From DATJGR01 sp963787045 (lineage in GTDB: Bacteria > Pseudomonadota > Gammaproteobacteria > Pseudomonadales > Azotimanducaceae): DNA of 64,000 bases. The notes beneath the pieces were generated by a model. That model was not told the origin of the DNA, ran no database searches, and was given only the letters and a program-made list of their open reading frames with translations. Both the position numbers and the translations under genes were made by a program. This document shows, in pieces, positions 46,571-55,508 of this stretch (position 1 is its first letter; the number at the start of each line of letters is the position of its first letter). Location: positions 62,001 to 126,000 of the forward strand of contig CAWBBR010000012.1 in NCBI GenBank assembly GCA_963787045.1, in the 5' to 3' direction.

Positions 46571-48331
46571 ATGACCGAAGAAAAGCTGCCGACGTTTGCC
46601 GACTTCGACCTGATTCCGCAGGTGCTCGCTGCCGTCCGCGATGTCGGCTACGAGACGCCGACACCGATCCAGATCCCCACCATTCCGCACCTGTTGGCGG
46701 GTCGCGACGTGGTCGGTCAGGCGCAGACGGGCACCGGAAAGACCGCCGCATTCGCGTTGCCGCTGCTGTCGAAGCTCGATCTGAAGCGCGCCGATCCGCA
46801 GATTCTCGTGCTGACGCCGACCCGCGAACTGGCGATTCAGGTCGCCGAAGCGTTCCAGTCGTACGCGAGTCACCTGCGCGGCTTTCAGGTGTTGCCGGTG
46901 TACGGCGGCCAGGACTATGCGGTGCAGCTGCGTCAGTTGAAGCGCGGTGTGCATGTGGTGGTCGGCACACCCGGTCGGCTGATGGATCACATGCGGCGCG
47001 GCACGCTGAAGCTGACGGGATTGAGCACGGTCGTGCTGGACGAAGCCGACGAAATGCTGCGGATGGGTTTCATCGAAGACGTCGAGTGGATTCTCAGTCA
47101 GACGCCGCCGACGCGGCAGGTGGCGCTGTTCTCCGCGACGATGCCGGCGGCCATCCGGCGTATCGCACAACAGTATTTGCGCGACCCTGCGGAAGTCACC
47201 ATCAGGTTGCGCACCACCACCGCCGAGACGATCCGTCAGCGCTACTGGATCGTCACCGGCGTGCACAAGCTCGATGCGCTCACGCGCCTGCTCGAAACCG
47301 AACCGTTCGACGGCGTACTGGTGTTCGTGCGCACGCGCATCGCGGCGGTCGAACTCGCCGAACGGCTGCAGGCGCGCGGTTACGCAACGTCGGCATTGAA
47401 CGGCGACATGCCGCAGAAGCAGCGCGAACAAACGATCACCCGTCTGAAGGCCGGCAAGCTCGACATTCTCGTCGCCACCGACGTCGCGGCGCGCGGTCTC
47501 GACGTCGAACGCATCAGCCACGTCATCAACTTCGACATTCCGAACGACACCGAAGCGTACGTACATCGCATCGGTCGCACCGGTCGTGCGGGACGCAGCG
47601 GCGAAGCGATCCTGTTCGTGGCGCCGCGCGAGCGACACCTGTTGCGAGCCATCGAGAAAGCGACGCGCCAGCAGATCGAACCGATGGAGTTGCCCTCGGC
47701 TGAAACGGTCAACGACAAGCGCATCGCCAAGTTCACGCAACGCATCACCGATACGCTCGCCACACGCGACCTCGACTTCTTCCGCGACATCGTCGTGCGT
47801 TACCAGCAGCAGCACGACGCGGACCCGGTCGACATTGCGGCCGCGCTCGCGCAGCTGGCGCAAGGCGAGAAGCCGCTGCTCGTGAAAGACGTCATTACGC
47901 TGGACAAGCGGCCGCCGCGCGACGAAGAGCGTCCGGAACGGACGCGTCCCGACAGGCCCAAAAAGCCACGCGCACCGGCGCTCGAGGTACCCGCGGGCGC
48001 CGGCGTGGAGCTGTATCGCGTCGAGGTGGGCCATGAGAACGGCGTGCAGCCGGGCAACCTCGTTGGCGCGATCGCCAACGAGGCAGGACTCGCGAGCTCG
48101 AACATCGGCCGCATCGCGATCTACGACGCGTATAGCACCATCGAACTGCCCGCCGGGATGCCGAAAGAGGTGTTCCGGCTGCTGAAGAAAGTCTGGGTTT
48201 CCGGCCGTCAACTCGACATCAGCAGGATGGGCACCGCGCCGCCGCCGCGACCGATCAAGAAACGCGGCGTGGCTCCGCGCAAGTCGAACGCCGACAACAA
48301 GCTGCGCAAACCCGCAAAAGAACGCAGCTGA
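46571..48331 (+). CDS. deaD: DEAD-box ATP-dependent RNA helicase (DeaD/CsdA-like)
   Basis: 586 residues. The Q motif, motif I AQTGTGKT, motif II DEAD, motif III SAT and motif VI HRIGRTGRAG are all present. The C-terminal DbpA-type RNA-binding domain (VELYRVEVGHENGVQPGNLVGAI) and a basic tail identify DeaD/CsdA proteins used in ribosome assembly and cold adaptation. The ATG at 46571 is used; a TTG at 46556 is possible. It is divergent from the acyl-CoA synthetase. Confidence 0.92.
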   Translation: MTEEKLPTFADFDLIPQVLAAVRDVGYETPTPIQIPTIPHLLAGRDVVGQAQTGTGKTAAFALPLLSKLDLKRADPQILVLTPTRELAIQVAEAFQSYASHLRGFQVLPVYGGQDYAVQLRQLKRGVHVVVGTPGRLMDHMRRGTLKLTGLSTVVLDEADEMLRMGFIEDVEWILSQTPPTRQVALFSATMPAAIRRIAQQYLRDPAEVTIRLRTTTAETIRQRYWIVTGVHKLDALTRLLETEPFDGVLVFVRTRIAAVELAERLQARGYATSALNGDMPQKQREQTITRLKAGKLDILVATDVAARGLDVERISHVINFDIPNDTEAYVHRIGRTGRAGRSGEAILFVAPRERHLLRAIEKATRQQIEPMELPSAETVNDKRIAKFTQRITDTLATRDLDFFRDIVVRYQQQHDADPVDIAAALAQLAQGEKPLLVKDVITLDKRPPRDEERPERTRPDRPKKPRAPALEVPAGAGVELYRVEVGHENGVQPGNLVGAIANEAGLASSNIGRIAIYDAYSTIELPAGMPKEVFRLLKKVWVSGRQLDISRMGTAPPPRPIKKRGVAPRKSNADNKLRKPAKERS

Positions 48332-48428
48332 CGCGCTTCCCGAAACGCCGCTAGATCGCTTGCCTATGCACCGCGAGCCGCGCAAGATTGCGCATCGCTC
48401 GCATATCCGCGCTGCCAGGAGGGAGTAC

Positions 48429-48473
48429 ATGAGTGTCGCATCGAAGTTGGTCCATCGCAGGATGGGTCGGTAA
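48429..48473 (+). CDS. Possible 14-residue leader peptide
   Basis: An AGGAGGGAG sequence sits 3-6 bases before an ATG that opens a 14-codon frame with Arg/Lys-rich end (HRRMGR, stop TAA). It lies alone in the 293-base gap between deaD and rsgA. The ribosome site is among the strongest in the window, yet the frame is very short, so it may be a leader peptide or chance. Nothing else recognisable lies in this gap. Confidence 0.25.
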   Translation: MSVASKLVHRRMGR

Positions 48474-48624
48474 ACGATAAGGCTGGCGCCCACGTTCCTC
48501 TCTCGAGCTCCCCTTCTCACCCTTCCCATTCTGCTGTCGTCATTCAACGGGCCATCCGGTATTCGGATCGCCCACGACATAGCACTTGCCGACGTCGAAC
48601 GTCGGGATTGATGAAGGGTTATCG

Positions 48625-49680
48625 ATGACTAAGCAATACACGCTCTCGAGCCTCGGCTGGAGAGCATTCTTCCAACAGCAGCTCTCGATCGACGAGGTCG
48701 AGCAGTCGCGCCCGGCCCGTGTGCTGACGGTTCAACGCAGCGGCATCACGGTGGGCGATACACAAGGCGAGCGGCACATCGCGCTCGCGAGCAAGTGGTT
48801 CTCAGTACCCGCGGAGCAACGTCCGGCCATCGGCGATTGGGTACTGCTCAGCGAGCAAGGCGACGCGGTGACGCGTGTGCTCGACCGCTGTAGCGTCTTC
48901 ACCCGCGTGACGGCCGGCGTGAAAACGGACCTGCAGGTGATCGCAGCGAACGTCGATACGCTGTTCGTCGTCACGTCGTGCAACGACGAGTTCAACGTGT
49001 CGCGCCTCGAACGCTATCTCGCGCTGGCGATGGAAGCGCACGTCGACGCCGTGGTGGTCATGACGAAGGCCGACTTGTGCGACACCGTCGATGAATACGT
49101 CAGCGCCGTGCGCGGCGTGCACAAGAGCGTCGCGATCGAATGCGTCAACGCGCTCGATCCGACGGCGATCGACGGCGTTCGCGCGTGGTGTCTTCCCGGC
49201 CAGACGGTCGCGCTGATCGGATCGTCCGGCGTCGGTAAGTCTTCGCTGCTCAACAGCCTCGCCGGTGAGCACAAGCAAGTGACCGGCGGAATTCGCGAGT
49301 CCGATTCCAGCGGCCGACATACGACCTCGCACCGATCGTTGCACCTGCTGCCGAATGGCGCGTTGCTGCTCGATTCGCCCGGCATGCGCGAATTGAAGAT
49401 GGTCGATGCAGAAGAGGGTGTGACCGAAATGTTCGCCGACGTCGGCGATCTGGCGCTGCAATGCCGGTTCAACAACTGCGGCCACGAGGACGAACCGGGC
49501 TGCGCGGTACAGGCGGCGATTGCATCAGGCGCGCTCGACGAACGTCGCCTGCACAACTATCGCAAGTTGCTGCGCGAGCAAGCGCGACACACCGACTCGA
49601 TCGCGGTGCAACGGCACCGTAACCGGCAATTCGCCAAGCACGTGAAGCGGGTGGTGGCGGAGAAGGACAAACGGCGCTGA
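48625..49680 (+). CDS. rsgA: Ribosome small-subunit GTPase RsgA (YjeQ)
   Basis: 351 residues. An N-terminal OB fold is followed by a circularly permuted GTPase: G4 (TKAD, residues 147-150) comes before G1 (GSSGVGKS, 199-206) and G3 (DSPGM). The C-terminal zinc knuckle is C280, C285, H287 and C293. RsgA checks 30S maturation. The ATG at 48625 is used. It sits downstream of deaD, another ribosome-assembly factor. Confidence 0.93.
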   Translation: MTKQYTLSSLGWRAFFQQQLSIDEVEQSRPARVLTVQRSGITVGDTQGERHIALASKWFSVPAEQRPAIGDWVLLSEQGDAVTRVLDRCSVFTRVTAGVKTDLQVIAANVDTLFVVTSCNDEFNVSRLERYLALAMEAHVDAVVVMTKADLCDTVDEYVSAVRGVHKSVAIECVNALDPTAIDGVRAWCLPGQTVALIGSSGVGKSSLLNSLAGEHKQVTGGIRESDSSGRHTTSHRSLHLLPNGALLLDSPGMRELKMVDAEEGVTEMFADVGDLALQCRFNNCGHEDEPGCAVQAAIASGALDERRLHNYRKLLREQARHTDSIAVQRHRNRQFAKHVKRVVAEKDKRR

Positions 49681-49684
49681 CGGA

Positions 49685-50398
49685 TCAGCGCTGTGCTGCC
49701 GCGATCCGTTGCGCCGCGCGTTCCATGTCGGTAAGGCCCATCCCGCGCTTGCTCAGGTTGTAGCCGGTGATGTTGATGCCGCGCACGAGATAGCGTTCGA
49801 CGCGATCGCCATCCATGTCGACGTCGACGATGTTGATGCAACAGGCGTCCTGCTCGATGCTCACGGTGCCCTGCCACGGCAGGTTCATCATGTGGTTCAG
49901 CAACAGTCGATTCACGCCGCCATGCGCGACGATCAACAGCGTGCGCCAGCTGCGATCGCTCACCAGCGCGGTAAACGCCGGCACGACGCGACGCTCGAAA
50001 TCGCCGAATCGTTCGCCACCCAGAAACCGCGAATCGGCCTGCGCGCCATCGCCCCAGGGATTCGCGACGTGGCGAATCCAGCTCTGCATGTCGGTCGCGT
50101 CGTCCATGCGAGTGCCCACCTGAATCTCTTCGAGCGCCGGCACGATTTCCAATGCGGGTGTCTGTCGTGATCCGAGTATGAAGCCGGCCGTGGCGCGCGT
50201 TCGCGGCAACCCGGAACACACCGCGCGATCGAATTCGACGTCGGCCAGCACTTCGCTCTGCCGGCGCGCCTGATCCTCTCCGTTGGCGGTCAATCCGACG
50301 ATGCGAGTGTCGCTCACCGGCGTGCCGTCATCGCGCATGTACGCCGCTTCGGCGTGTCGCAGCAGATAGATCCGTCGGCGGTCGGGCTCGCGGAACAT
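49685..50398 (-). CDS. Histidine-phosphatase superfamily (phosphoglycerate mutase-like) protein
   Basis: 237 residues with the phosphohistidine motif LLRHAEA (R14, H15) and the second catalytic His in VAHGGVNR. Members dephosphorylate sugars, nucleotides or proteins in the cytoplasm. It lies next to, and after, a small holin-like membrane gene and a MotA/TolQ-like gene on the same strand. The substrate is unknown. Confidence 0.85.
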   Translation of the reverse strand: MFREPDRRRIYLLRHAEAAYMRDDGTPVSDTRIVGLTANGEDQARRQSEVLADVEFDRAVCSGLPRTRATAGFILGSRQTPALEIVPALEEIQVGTRMDDATDMQSWIRHVANPWGDGAQADSRFLGGERFGDFERRVVPAFTALVSDRSWRTLLIVAHGGVNRLLLNHMMNLPWQGTVSIEQDACCINIVDVDMDGDRVERYLVRGINITGYNLSKRGMGLTDMERAAQRIAAAQR

Positions 50399-50779
50399 CT
50401 ACGATCGCCGCTGCATCACGATCACCTCGTACCGGCCTTTCGGGCCGATGAACGACGAGGCGAGCCACGACGTGATGCTGACGACGATCGCGCCGAGCAA
50501 CGCCGCGCCGAAACCGCTCAACGTGAATCCGTCGAGCAGCGCCGCAACGAGGCCGAACATCGCCGCGTTCACGACCAGAATGAAGAGTCCCAGCGTGATC
50601 AGCGTGAACGGCAGCGTGATCAACAATACGATCGGCCGCAGCAGCGCGTTCACGATGCCGAGCCACAGCGCCGCGAATAGCAACGTCCAACCGCCTTTGA
50701 TATCGACGCCCGGCACCAGTTGCGATGCCAGCCACAAGCCGAATGCGGAAATCGCCAGACGCAGCAGGAATCCGTTCAT
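50399..50779 (-). CDS. Phage_holin_4_2/YvlD-like four-helix membrane protein
   Basis: 126 residues and four hydrophobic helices with short loops (LWLASQLVPGVDIKGG, NALLRPIVLLITLP). The pattern is the DUF/holin_4_2 (YvlD) family, which is usually a host envelope protein rather than a phage lysis protein. It adjoins the histidine phosphatase without a gap. Confidence 0.8.
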   Translation of the reverse strand: MNGFLLRLAISAFGLWLASQLVPGVDIKGGWTLLFAALWLGIVNALLRPIVLLITLPFTLITLGLFILVVNAAMFGLVAALLDGFTLSGFGAALLGAIVVSITSWLASSFIGPKGRYEVIVMQRRS

Positions 50780-50795
50780 GGCGCTTCGCCCCGAC

Positions 50796-51698
50796 TCAGC
50801 GCTGCCGAACGAGTCGCTCGCTCGTCATCGGAGTCGGAACGAGCGGCCGCTCGGTGCCATCGACCAGACTCGTGCGCAGGTTGCTGATCAGGTGCTCTTC
50901 CGCGTACTCCTGGGTATCGAGCGCGAGCCGTTCCTGCGCGAGCTGCAGTTCGTGGATCACGTACATCACGACGATCGACAGCGTCAGCGCGGTGAACGTC
51001 GAGTTGAACGACACGCCGAGGCCGCCGGTCAGCGCGCCAGGGTTGTTGCTGCTCAATGCAAACTGCGCGCTTTGCAACGCTTCACCGAGACCGCGCACCG
51101 TTCCGACGAAGCCGATCGCCGGGATCGACCATGCGCCGAATCGGACCATCGCCAGCTCCGAGTCCATCCGCGCCGCCTCGATCTCGACCACCTGATGCAC
51201 CGTGGTCGCGGCATCCTGAACGTTCTGTGTTGCGCCGAAACGCTTCAGTGCCGAACGCAATACGCGCGGCACCACCGATTCGTTCAGCCCCGGCGGAATC
51301 TGATCGAGCTGGCGGATGTGGTCGCGCACGTCGTCGGGCAACACGCACGAGCCCGGCGGCATCTGCATCAGATCCTGATCGAGCAGCCTGCGGAACCGTG
51401 TGACCTTGTATCCCTGACGAGCGGCCAGCAGCAGCGACCACAGACACATGATGATGGCGGCTTCCGGCTCCGGCTCCTGAATGATCACCAGGATGGAGCG
51501 CTTGCCTTTGTAGTTGGCGTCGGCGTTGACCAGGTTCTGCTGTTCGACCTGGAAGTGTTCGGCCGCCGGACGCACATAGATCGCGTACGTGGCTTGCACG
51601 ATCAAGGTGAGGATCAACAACATTCCGACGTTGAAGATCCGGTCGAATGTCTTGTTCGTTTCGAGGTTCGAAAGGAAGCTCAAACCGGCCATAACCAC
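50796..51698 (-). CDS. MotA/TolQ/ExbB proton-channel-like protein
   Basis: 300 residues. Two C-terminal helices carry the family pattern (IGFVGTVRGLGEA, then GVSFNSTFTALTLSIVVMYV). A large soluble segment separates them from one N-terminal helix. No exbD/tolR/motB partner is adjacent, so the proton-carrying Asp helper is missing from this locus. It may partner elsewhere. It is upstream of two other membrane or phosphatase genes on the same strand. Confidence 0.75.
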   Translation of the reverse strand: MVMAGLSFLSNLETNKTFDRIFNVGMLLILTLIVQATYAIYVRPAAEHFQVEQQNLVNADANYKGKRSILVIIQEPEPEAAIIMCLWSLLLAARQGYKVTRFRRLLDQDLMQMPPGSCVLPDDVRDHIRQLDQIPPGLNESVVPRVLRSALKRFGATQNVQDAATTVHQVVEIEAARMDSELAMVRFGAWSIPAIGFVGTVRGLGEALQSAQFALSSNNPGALTGGLGVSFNSTFTALTLSIVVMYVIHELQLAQERLALDTQEYAEEHLISNLRTSLVDGTERPLVPTPMTSERLVRQR

Positions 51699-51828
51699 AC
51701 TCCACTACGGGCCGGATTCTGCGTCGTTCCCCAAACGGTGTCCATGAGGACGGTCCCGCAGTCGGACGCGTACAAAGAGGGCACAAAGCGCTCATCGTCT
51801 CGCGCGGACTGCAGTATAGAGTCGCGCG

Positions 51829-52308
51829 ATGGCAAAAATCCCACACGTACTCCCCGACGACTGGCTCGCGACTTACATCCGCAATTACGTCGTCGATACG
51901 CTGGCCCCCTCGGAACGCATGCAATTTCGGATGGCTTGCGGCCGTGGCGCCGAGGCAGTGGCCGAATGGGCCGACTCGACGCTGCCCAAGTACACCTCGG
52001 TGTGGAGACGGCTGAAGAGCGCGCAGCGCCAACGCCGCTTCCGCGCGGTGCCGAGCACCGAGAAATGGATGACCGACTGGAAAGCCGCGGAACGCACGCT
52101 GGGCAAACACATCACCGCCACGCTGCGCCGCAGCCGCGCCGTGCTCGGTAAACCTCAGTCCGCAACACCCGCCGAAATGCTGACTGCGGCGCTCACCGCG
52201 TTCGAGGCATCGCTGCCCGAAACGCACGCGTGCACGTCCGCCGCGAATCTCGACGACAGCGCGCATCCGCCGCGCAGCGCCGAACGCAGCCCTACTGCGA
52301 AACGGTAA
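51829..52308 (+). CDS. Hypothetical basic protein
   Basis: 159 residues, no signal peptide or membrane helix. The N-terminal part (HVLPDDWLATYIRNYVVDTLAPSERMQF) looks globular and helical, and the last 40 residues are Ala/Arg/Ser-rich and likely disordered. I recognise no domain. The 3' end overlaps the convergent hydrolase gene by 17 bases. Codon use resembles neighbouring genes, which supports it as real. Confidence 0.55.
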   Translation: MAKIPHVLPDDWLATYIRNYVVDTLAPSERMQFRMACGRGAEAVAEWADSTLPKYTSVWRRLKSAQRQRRFRAVPSTEKWMTDWKAAERTLGKHITATLRRSRAVLGKPQSATPAEMLTAALTAFEASLPETHACTSAANLDDSAHPPRSAERSPTAKR

Positions 52309-53069
52309 AGCCGACCTTGCGCTTCGTCTTACCCTCGCCCGCCAGGTAACGCGTAAGGAACTCCGCCGAGTAGTCCAGTTCCTCTACCGGCACCTCCGGG
52401 TGCAGTCCCGGGTTGGCGTGAATGCGCTTGTCGTCGGAAACGATCCGGTCGAACAGTTCGAGGTACTGCTCGCGGGTGAACAGCTCGTCTTCCAGCTGCA
52501 TCACGAACAATACGGGACATGCGATCGCCGCCGCGGCATCGCAGATCTGTTGGCGATAGCGCTCCGTCGGACCGGTAATTCCCATTAGGCCGAGCACCGC
52601 AACGCGAATACGCGGCTCGGCGGCAACGAGCGGTGCTCCGAAGATCGTGCCCATCGACAACCCCCAATAGCCGACCGGTCCGGCGCCGATGTCGGGAAGT
52701 CCCTGCACCGCGTCGAGAGCGGCACGCCAGTCGCTGAGCATGTCCTCGACACACCCTTCCCGCTGCCACTCCACCGCAAACGCGCCACGCGCGCCGTCGC
52801 CGACGCGCCGTCTGCCGTGCACCGGACCGTCGATGGACATCGCCGAGAAGCCGGACTCGGTGACCAGCTTCTTCGCAAGGTAAGGAATCGGCGACTGGTG
52901 ACGATCTCCCGACGCGCCGTGACCGAACAGCACCAGCGGTCTTGCCGCCGGACGGCTCTTTCGGCGTCCAAAGTACGCCGGATACCGTTCTCTCGCCGCG
53001 CGCCAACTCGAATTCGCGTTGCAGAACGCCGTTGCCCGCCTTCTCCTCCAACCATCGCAACCCGCTCAC
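52292..53069 (-). CDS. Alpha/beta hydrolase, dienelactone-hydrolase-like (frameshifted)
   Basis: The GTG start at 53069 overlaps the HlyIII stop (GTGA) and has GGAGGAG upstream. The N-terminal 45 residues (LARGERTVSGVLWTPKEP) are joined to LVLFGHGASGDRH by removing one base near 52937. The nucleophile elbow is YWGLSMGTIFG and the acid is near FVMQLEDELF. The span is 3n+1 bases; corrected length is about 258 residues. Cytoplasmic hydrolase of unknown substrate, translationally coupled to the HlyIII gene. Confidence 0.72.
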
Positions 53070-53740
53070 GCACCCTCCTCCACCGGCAGCAGCCGCCATA
53101 TATAGACGAAATGCCACGATACGCCGGCGAGCACGAACAGATGAAACAGTTCGTGCGGTCCGACGATACCGGGCAACGGCTCGGGCCAGCGCGCAAACTC
53201 GAGTGCGGCCCCTAGTGTATAAGCCAGCGCGCCCCAAACGAGCGGACCGAGGGGCGGCCAACCGTACCTTCGCCGGAGCGATACCAACGACACGATTCCG
53301 ACCCAACCGAGACCGAGGTACAGCGTCAGTCCTACCCATTCGGGGATGCGATCGAAAAACACCGCCTTGAACACGATGCCGGTGATCGCACAGGTCCACA
53401 CGAAGCCCAATACACCCCAACGCATCAGACCCCGAAACTGGATTACGTGGATCGGCGTGTATGTCGCGGCGATCAGGAAAAAGATCCCGGCGTGATCGAG
53501 CCGCCGCAGCACCGCGCGCGCCGCGCCGCCCGGATCGAGCAGATGGAACACACCGCTCATCGCGAGCGCGAACACCACGCCGACCACGTACACCGCGAGG
53601 GCGACGACGCGCAGCGCGTTGCCACGACCGCGCGCGATCAACAGTCCGCCTGCCACCGCGAACACGACCGCTCCGATCAGGTGTGTCAACGAACTGACGG
53701 GGTCGCTGAAACCGGCGATGGCGATGGTCGGTGTATTCAC
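53066..53740 (-). CDS. Hemolysin III (YqfA/TrhA)-family membrane protein
   Basis: 224 residues, seven hydrophobic helices of the PAQR-like family. Conserved pattern: SSLTHLIGAVVF (helix 1), HAGIFFLIAATYTP and GPHELFHLFVLAGVSWHFVYI, giving the Asp/His metal-site residues of the superfamily. Despite the name it is usually a membrane-homeostasis protein. A GTG at 53740 gives the normal N-terminus. Confidence 0.85.
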   Translation of the reverse strand: MNTPTIAIAGFSDPVSSLTHLIGAVVFAVAGGLLIARGRGNALRVVALAVYVVGVVFALAMSGVFHLLDPGGAARAVLRRLDHAGIFFLIAATYTPIHVIQFRGLMRWGVLGFVWTCAITGIVFKAVFFDRIPEWVGLTLYLGLGWVGIVSLVSLRRRYGWPPLGPLVWGALAYTLGAALEFARWPEPLPGIVGPHELFHLFVLAGVSWHFVYIWRLLPVEEGA

Positions 53741-53790
53741 GCGCGCACGGTGCCTATGATGGCGTCGCCTCCGCGAGGACCCGGGCATCG

Positions 53791-54435
53791 ATGATCACGC
53801 TGCACCATCTGAACAACTCCCGCTCTCAACGCATTCTCTGGCTGCTCGAAGAACTGCAGCTGCCGTACGAGATCGCCATCTATCAGCGCGATTCGGAAAC
53901 CCGGCTTGCGCCGGACGCCTTGAAAGCAGTGCATCCGCTCGGCAAATCACCGGTGATCACCGACGGAACCATCGTCATCGCCGAATCCGGCGCGATCATC
54001 GAGTATCTGACGCGCAAACACGCCGAGGGACGACTGGCCATCACGGATCCAAACGCCCCGGAATTCGCTGACTACCTGCACTGGTTGCACTACGCGGAAG
54101 GCTCCGCGGTGACGCCGATGCTGTTCGAGTTGTATCTGCGGCTGCTCGGCGGCGGCAACGATCAGCTGTCGGGCACCGTCAACGCGCAGATCGTGCAACA
54201 GCTCACCTATATAGAAGGTGCATTGAGGCAACGCAGCTTCTTCGTCGGCTCGCACTTCACCGCGGCGGATATCCAGATGACGTTCGTGCTCGAGTTCGCG
54301 CAAGCGAGCGGGCGTCTGTCCGGCTATCCGCGGCTGCAGGACTATCTGCGGCGGATGCACGACCGCGCGGCGTATCGACGCTCGATCGACAAAGGCGGCG
54401 AATACAGCCTCGGGCAATTCGGCAAGCGAACCTGA
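53791..54435 (+). CDS. Glutathione S-transferase family protein
   Basis: 214 residues. An N-terminal thioredoxin-like domain (HHLNNSRSQRILWLLEEL, then the cis-Pro LGKSPVITDG and GAIIEYL) is followed by an all-helical C-terminal domain with SHFTAADIQM. The layout matches bacterial GSTs. It conjugates or reduces with glutathione. The partner substrate cannot be told. Confidence 0.88.
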   Translation: MITLHHLNNSRSQRILWLLEELQLPYEIAIYQRDSETRLAPDALKAVHPLGKSPVITDGTIVIAESGAIIEYLTRKHAEGRLAITDPNAPEFADYLHWLHYAEGSAVTPMLFELYLRLLGGGNDQLSGTVNAQIVQQLTYIEGALRQRSFFVGSHFTAADIQMTFVLEFAQASGRLSGYPRLQDYLRRMHDRAAYRRSIDKGGEYSLGQFGKRT

Positions 54436-54440
54436 CTTCA

Positions 54441-55499
54441 CTAAGACGCGACATCCGTCTCATTGAAGTCGGCGGCGAACATGTCCCAGCCCGCCACGCA
54501 CAACGCTGCGATGATCGGACCGATCACGAACCCCGATAGGCCGAAAGCGGTGATACCGCCGAGCGTCGAAAGCAGAATCAGATAGTCCGGCATCTTCGTA
54601 TCGCGGCCGACCAGAACCGGTCGCAGGAAGTTGTCGACGAATCCGATCAGCACGCCCATGACCACGAGCGCCACGGCTTTCACCACCGCACCGGTTGCAA
54701 ACAGCCACACGGCGGCGGGCAGCCAGATCAGCGATGTGCCCACGGCGGGAAGAATCGACAGGATCGTCATCACGACGCCCCAGAACACCGCGCCGTCGAT
54801 ACCCACGACCGCCAACGACAGGCCGCCGAGCGTTCCCTGCACGATTGCGACCACCACCGTGCCTTTCAACGTCGCGCGCGAGACTTCGGCGAACTTGCGG
54901 AACAGGCGCCGTTCGCGCCGGTCGCCTAGCGGTATCACCTGGACGAGCCGTTCCAACAGCGCCGCACCGTCGCGCACGAAGAAGAACACCATGTACATCA
55001 TCAGAAAGAACTGCACGGTAAGGCTCAGCGTGTTCTGGCCGATGCTGAGTGCGCGGCTCGCAAGGAAACGGCTCGCCGTCACTGCTGCAGACGACAGCCA
55101 TTCGCTGACGTTGCCCGGATCGATTCCGACGCGCGTCAGCAGATCGTTGACGATCGGCATCGCTTTCGCCGACCACTGCATCGGCGCATTCAGGTCGATC
55201 TCGCCGCTGGTAACGCGCTGATACAGCGACAGCGTCTCGCGCGTCACCGCAAGACCGACGAAGAACAATGGCAGGATCACGATCAGCAGAATCGCCAGCA
55301 GCACCAGCATGGCGCTCGACGACGCGCGGCCGTTCAGCCGCGCCATCAACCGAAGGTGCACTCCGTGAAACAGGCTGGCGAGCAGCGCGGCCCAGAACAC
55401 CGACTCGAGGAAATCCCGCACGATCCACAGAAAGCCGATCGTCGCCACCATCAGCAACACGACGAAGAACACGTCCTCGAGCGAAAAAGTGCGCTTCAT
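54441..55499 (-). CDS. AI-2E/PerM-family transporter
   Basis: 352 residues with about eight hydrophobic helices and the family core (GTSLIWLPAAVWLF, GVLIGFVDNFLRPVLVGRDTKMPDYLILLSTLGG). Despite the AI-2E name, members move varied small solutes, and the autoinducer role is shown only for a few. It is the partner of no obvious luxS or quorum-sensing gene here. Confidence 0.88.
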   Translation of the reverse strand: MKRTFSLEDVFFVVLLMVATIGFLWIVRDFLESVFWAALLASLFHGVHLRLMARLNGRASSSAMLVLLAILLIVILPLFFVGLAVTRETLSLYQRVTSGEIDLNAPMQWSAKAMPIVNDLLTRVGIDPGNVSEWLSSAAVTASRFLASRALSIGQNTLSLTVQFFLMMYMVFFFVRDGAALLERLVQVIPLGDRRERRLFRKFAEVSRATLKGTVVVAIVQGTLGGLSLAVVGIDGAVFWGVVMTILSILPAVGTSLIWLPAAVWLFATGAVVKAVALVVMGVLIGFVDNFLRPVLVGRDTKMPDYLILLSTLGGITAFGLSGFVIGPIIAALCVAGWDMFAADFNETDVAS

Positions 55500-55508
55500 C
55501 GGTCAACC

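Noticed and set aside
46535..48580. A 681-codon open frame on the minus strand opposite deaD
   Set aside because: It is the complement of a clear DEAD-box helicase. Its translation is Arg/Ala/His-rich with no domain, as is usual for shadow frames in GC-rich DNA.
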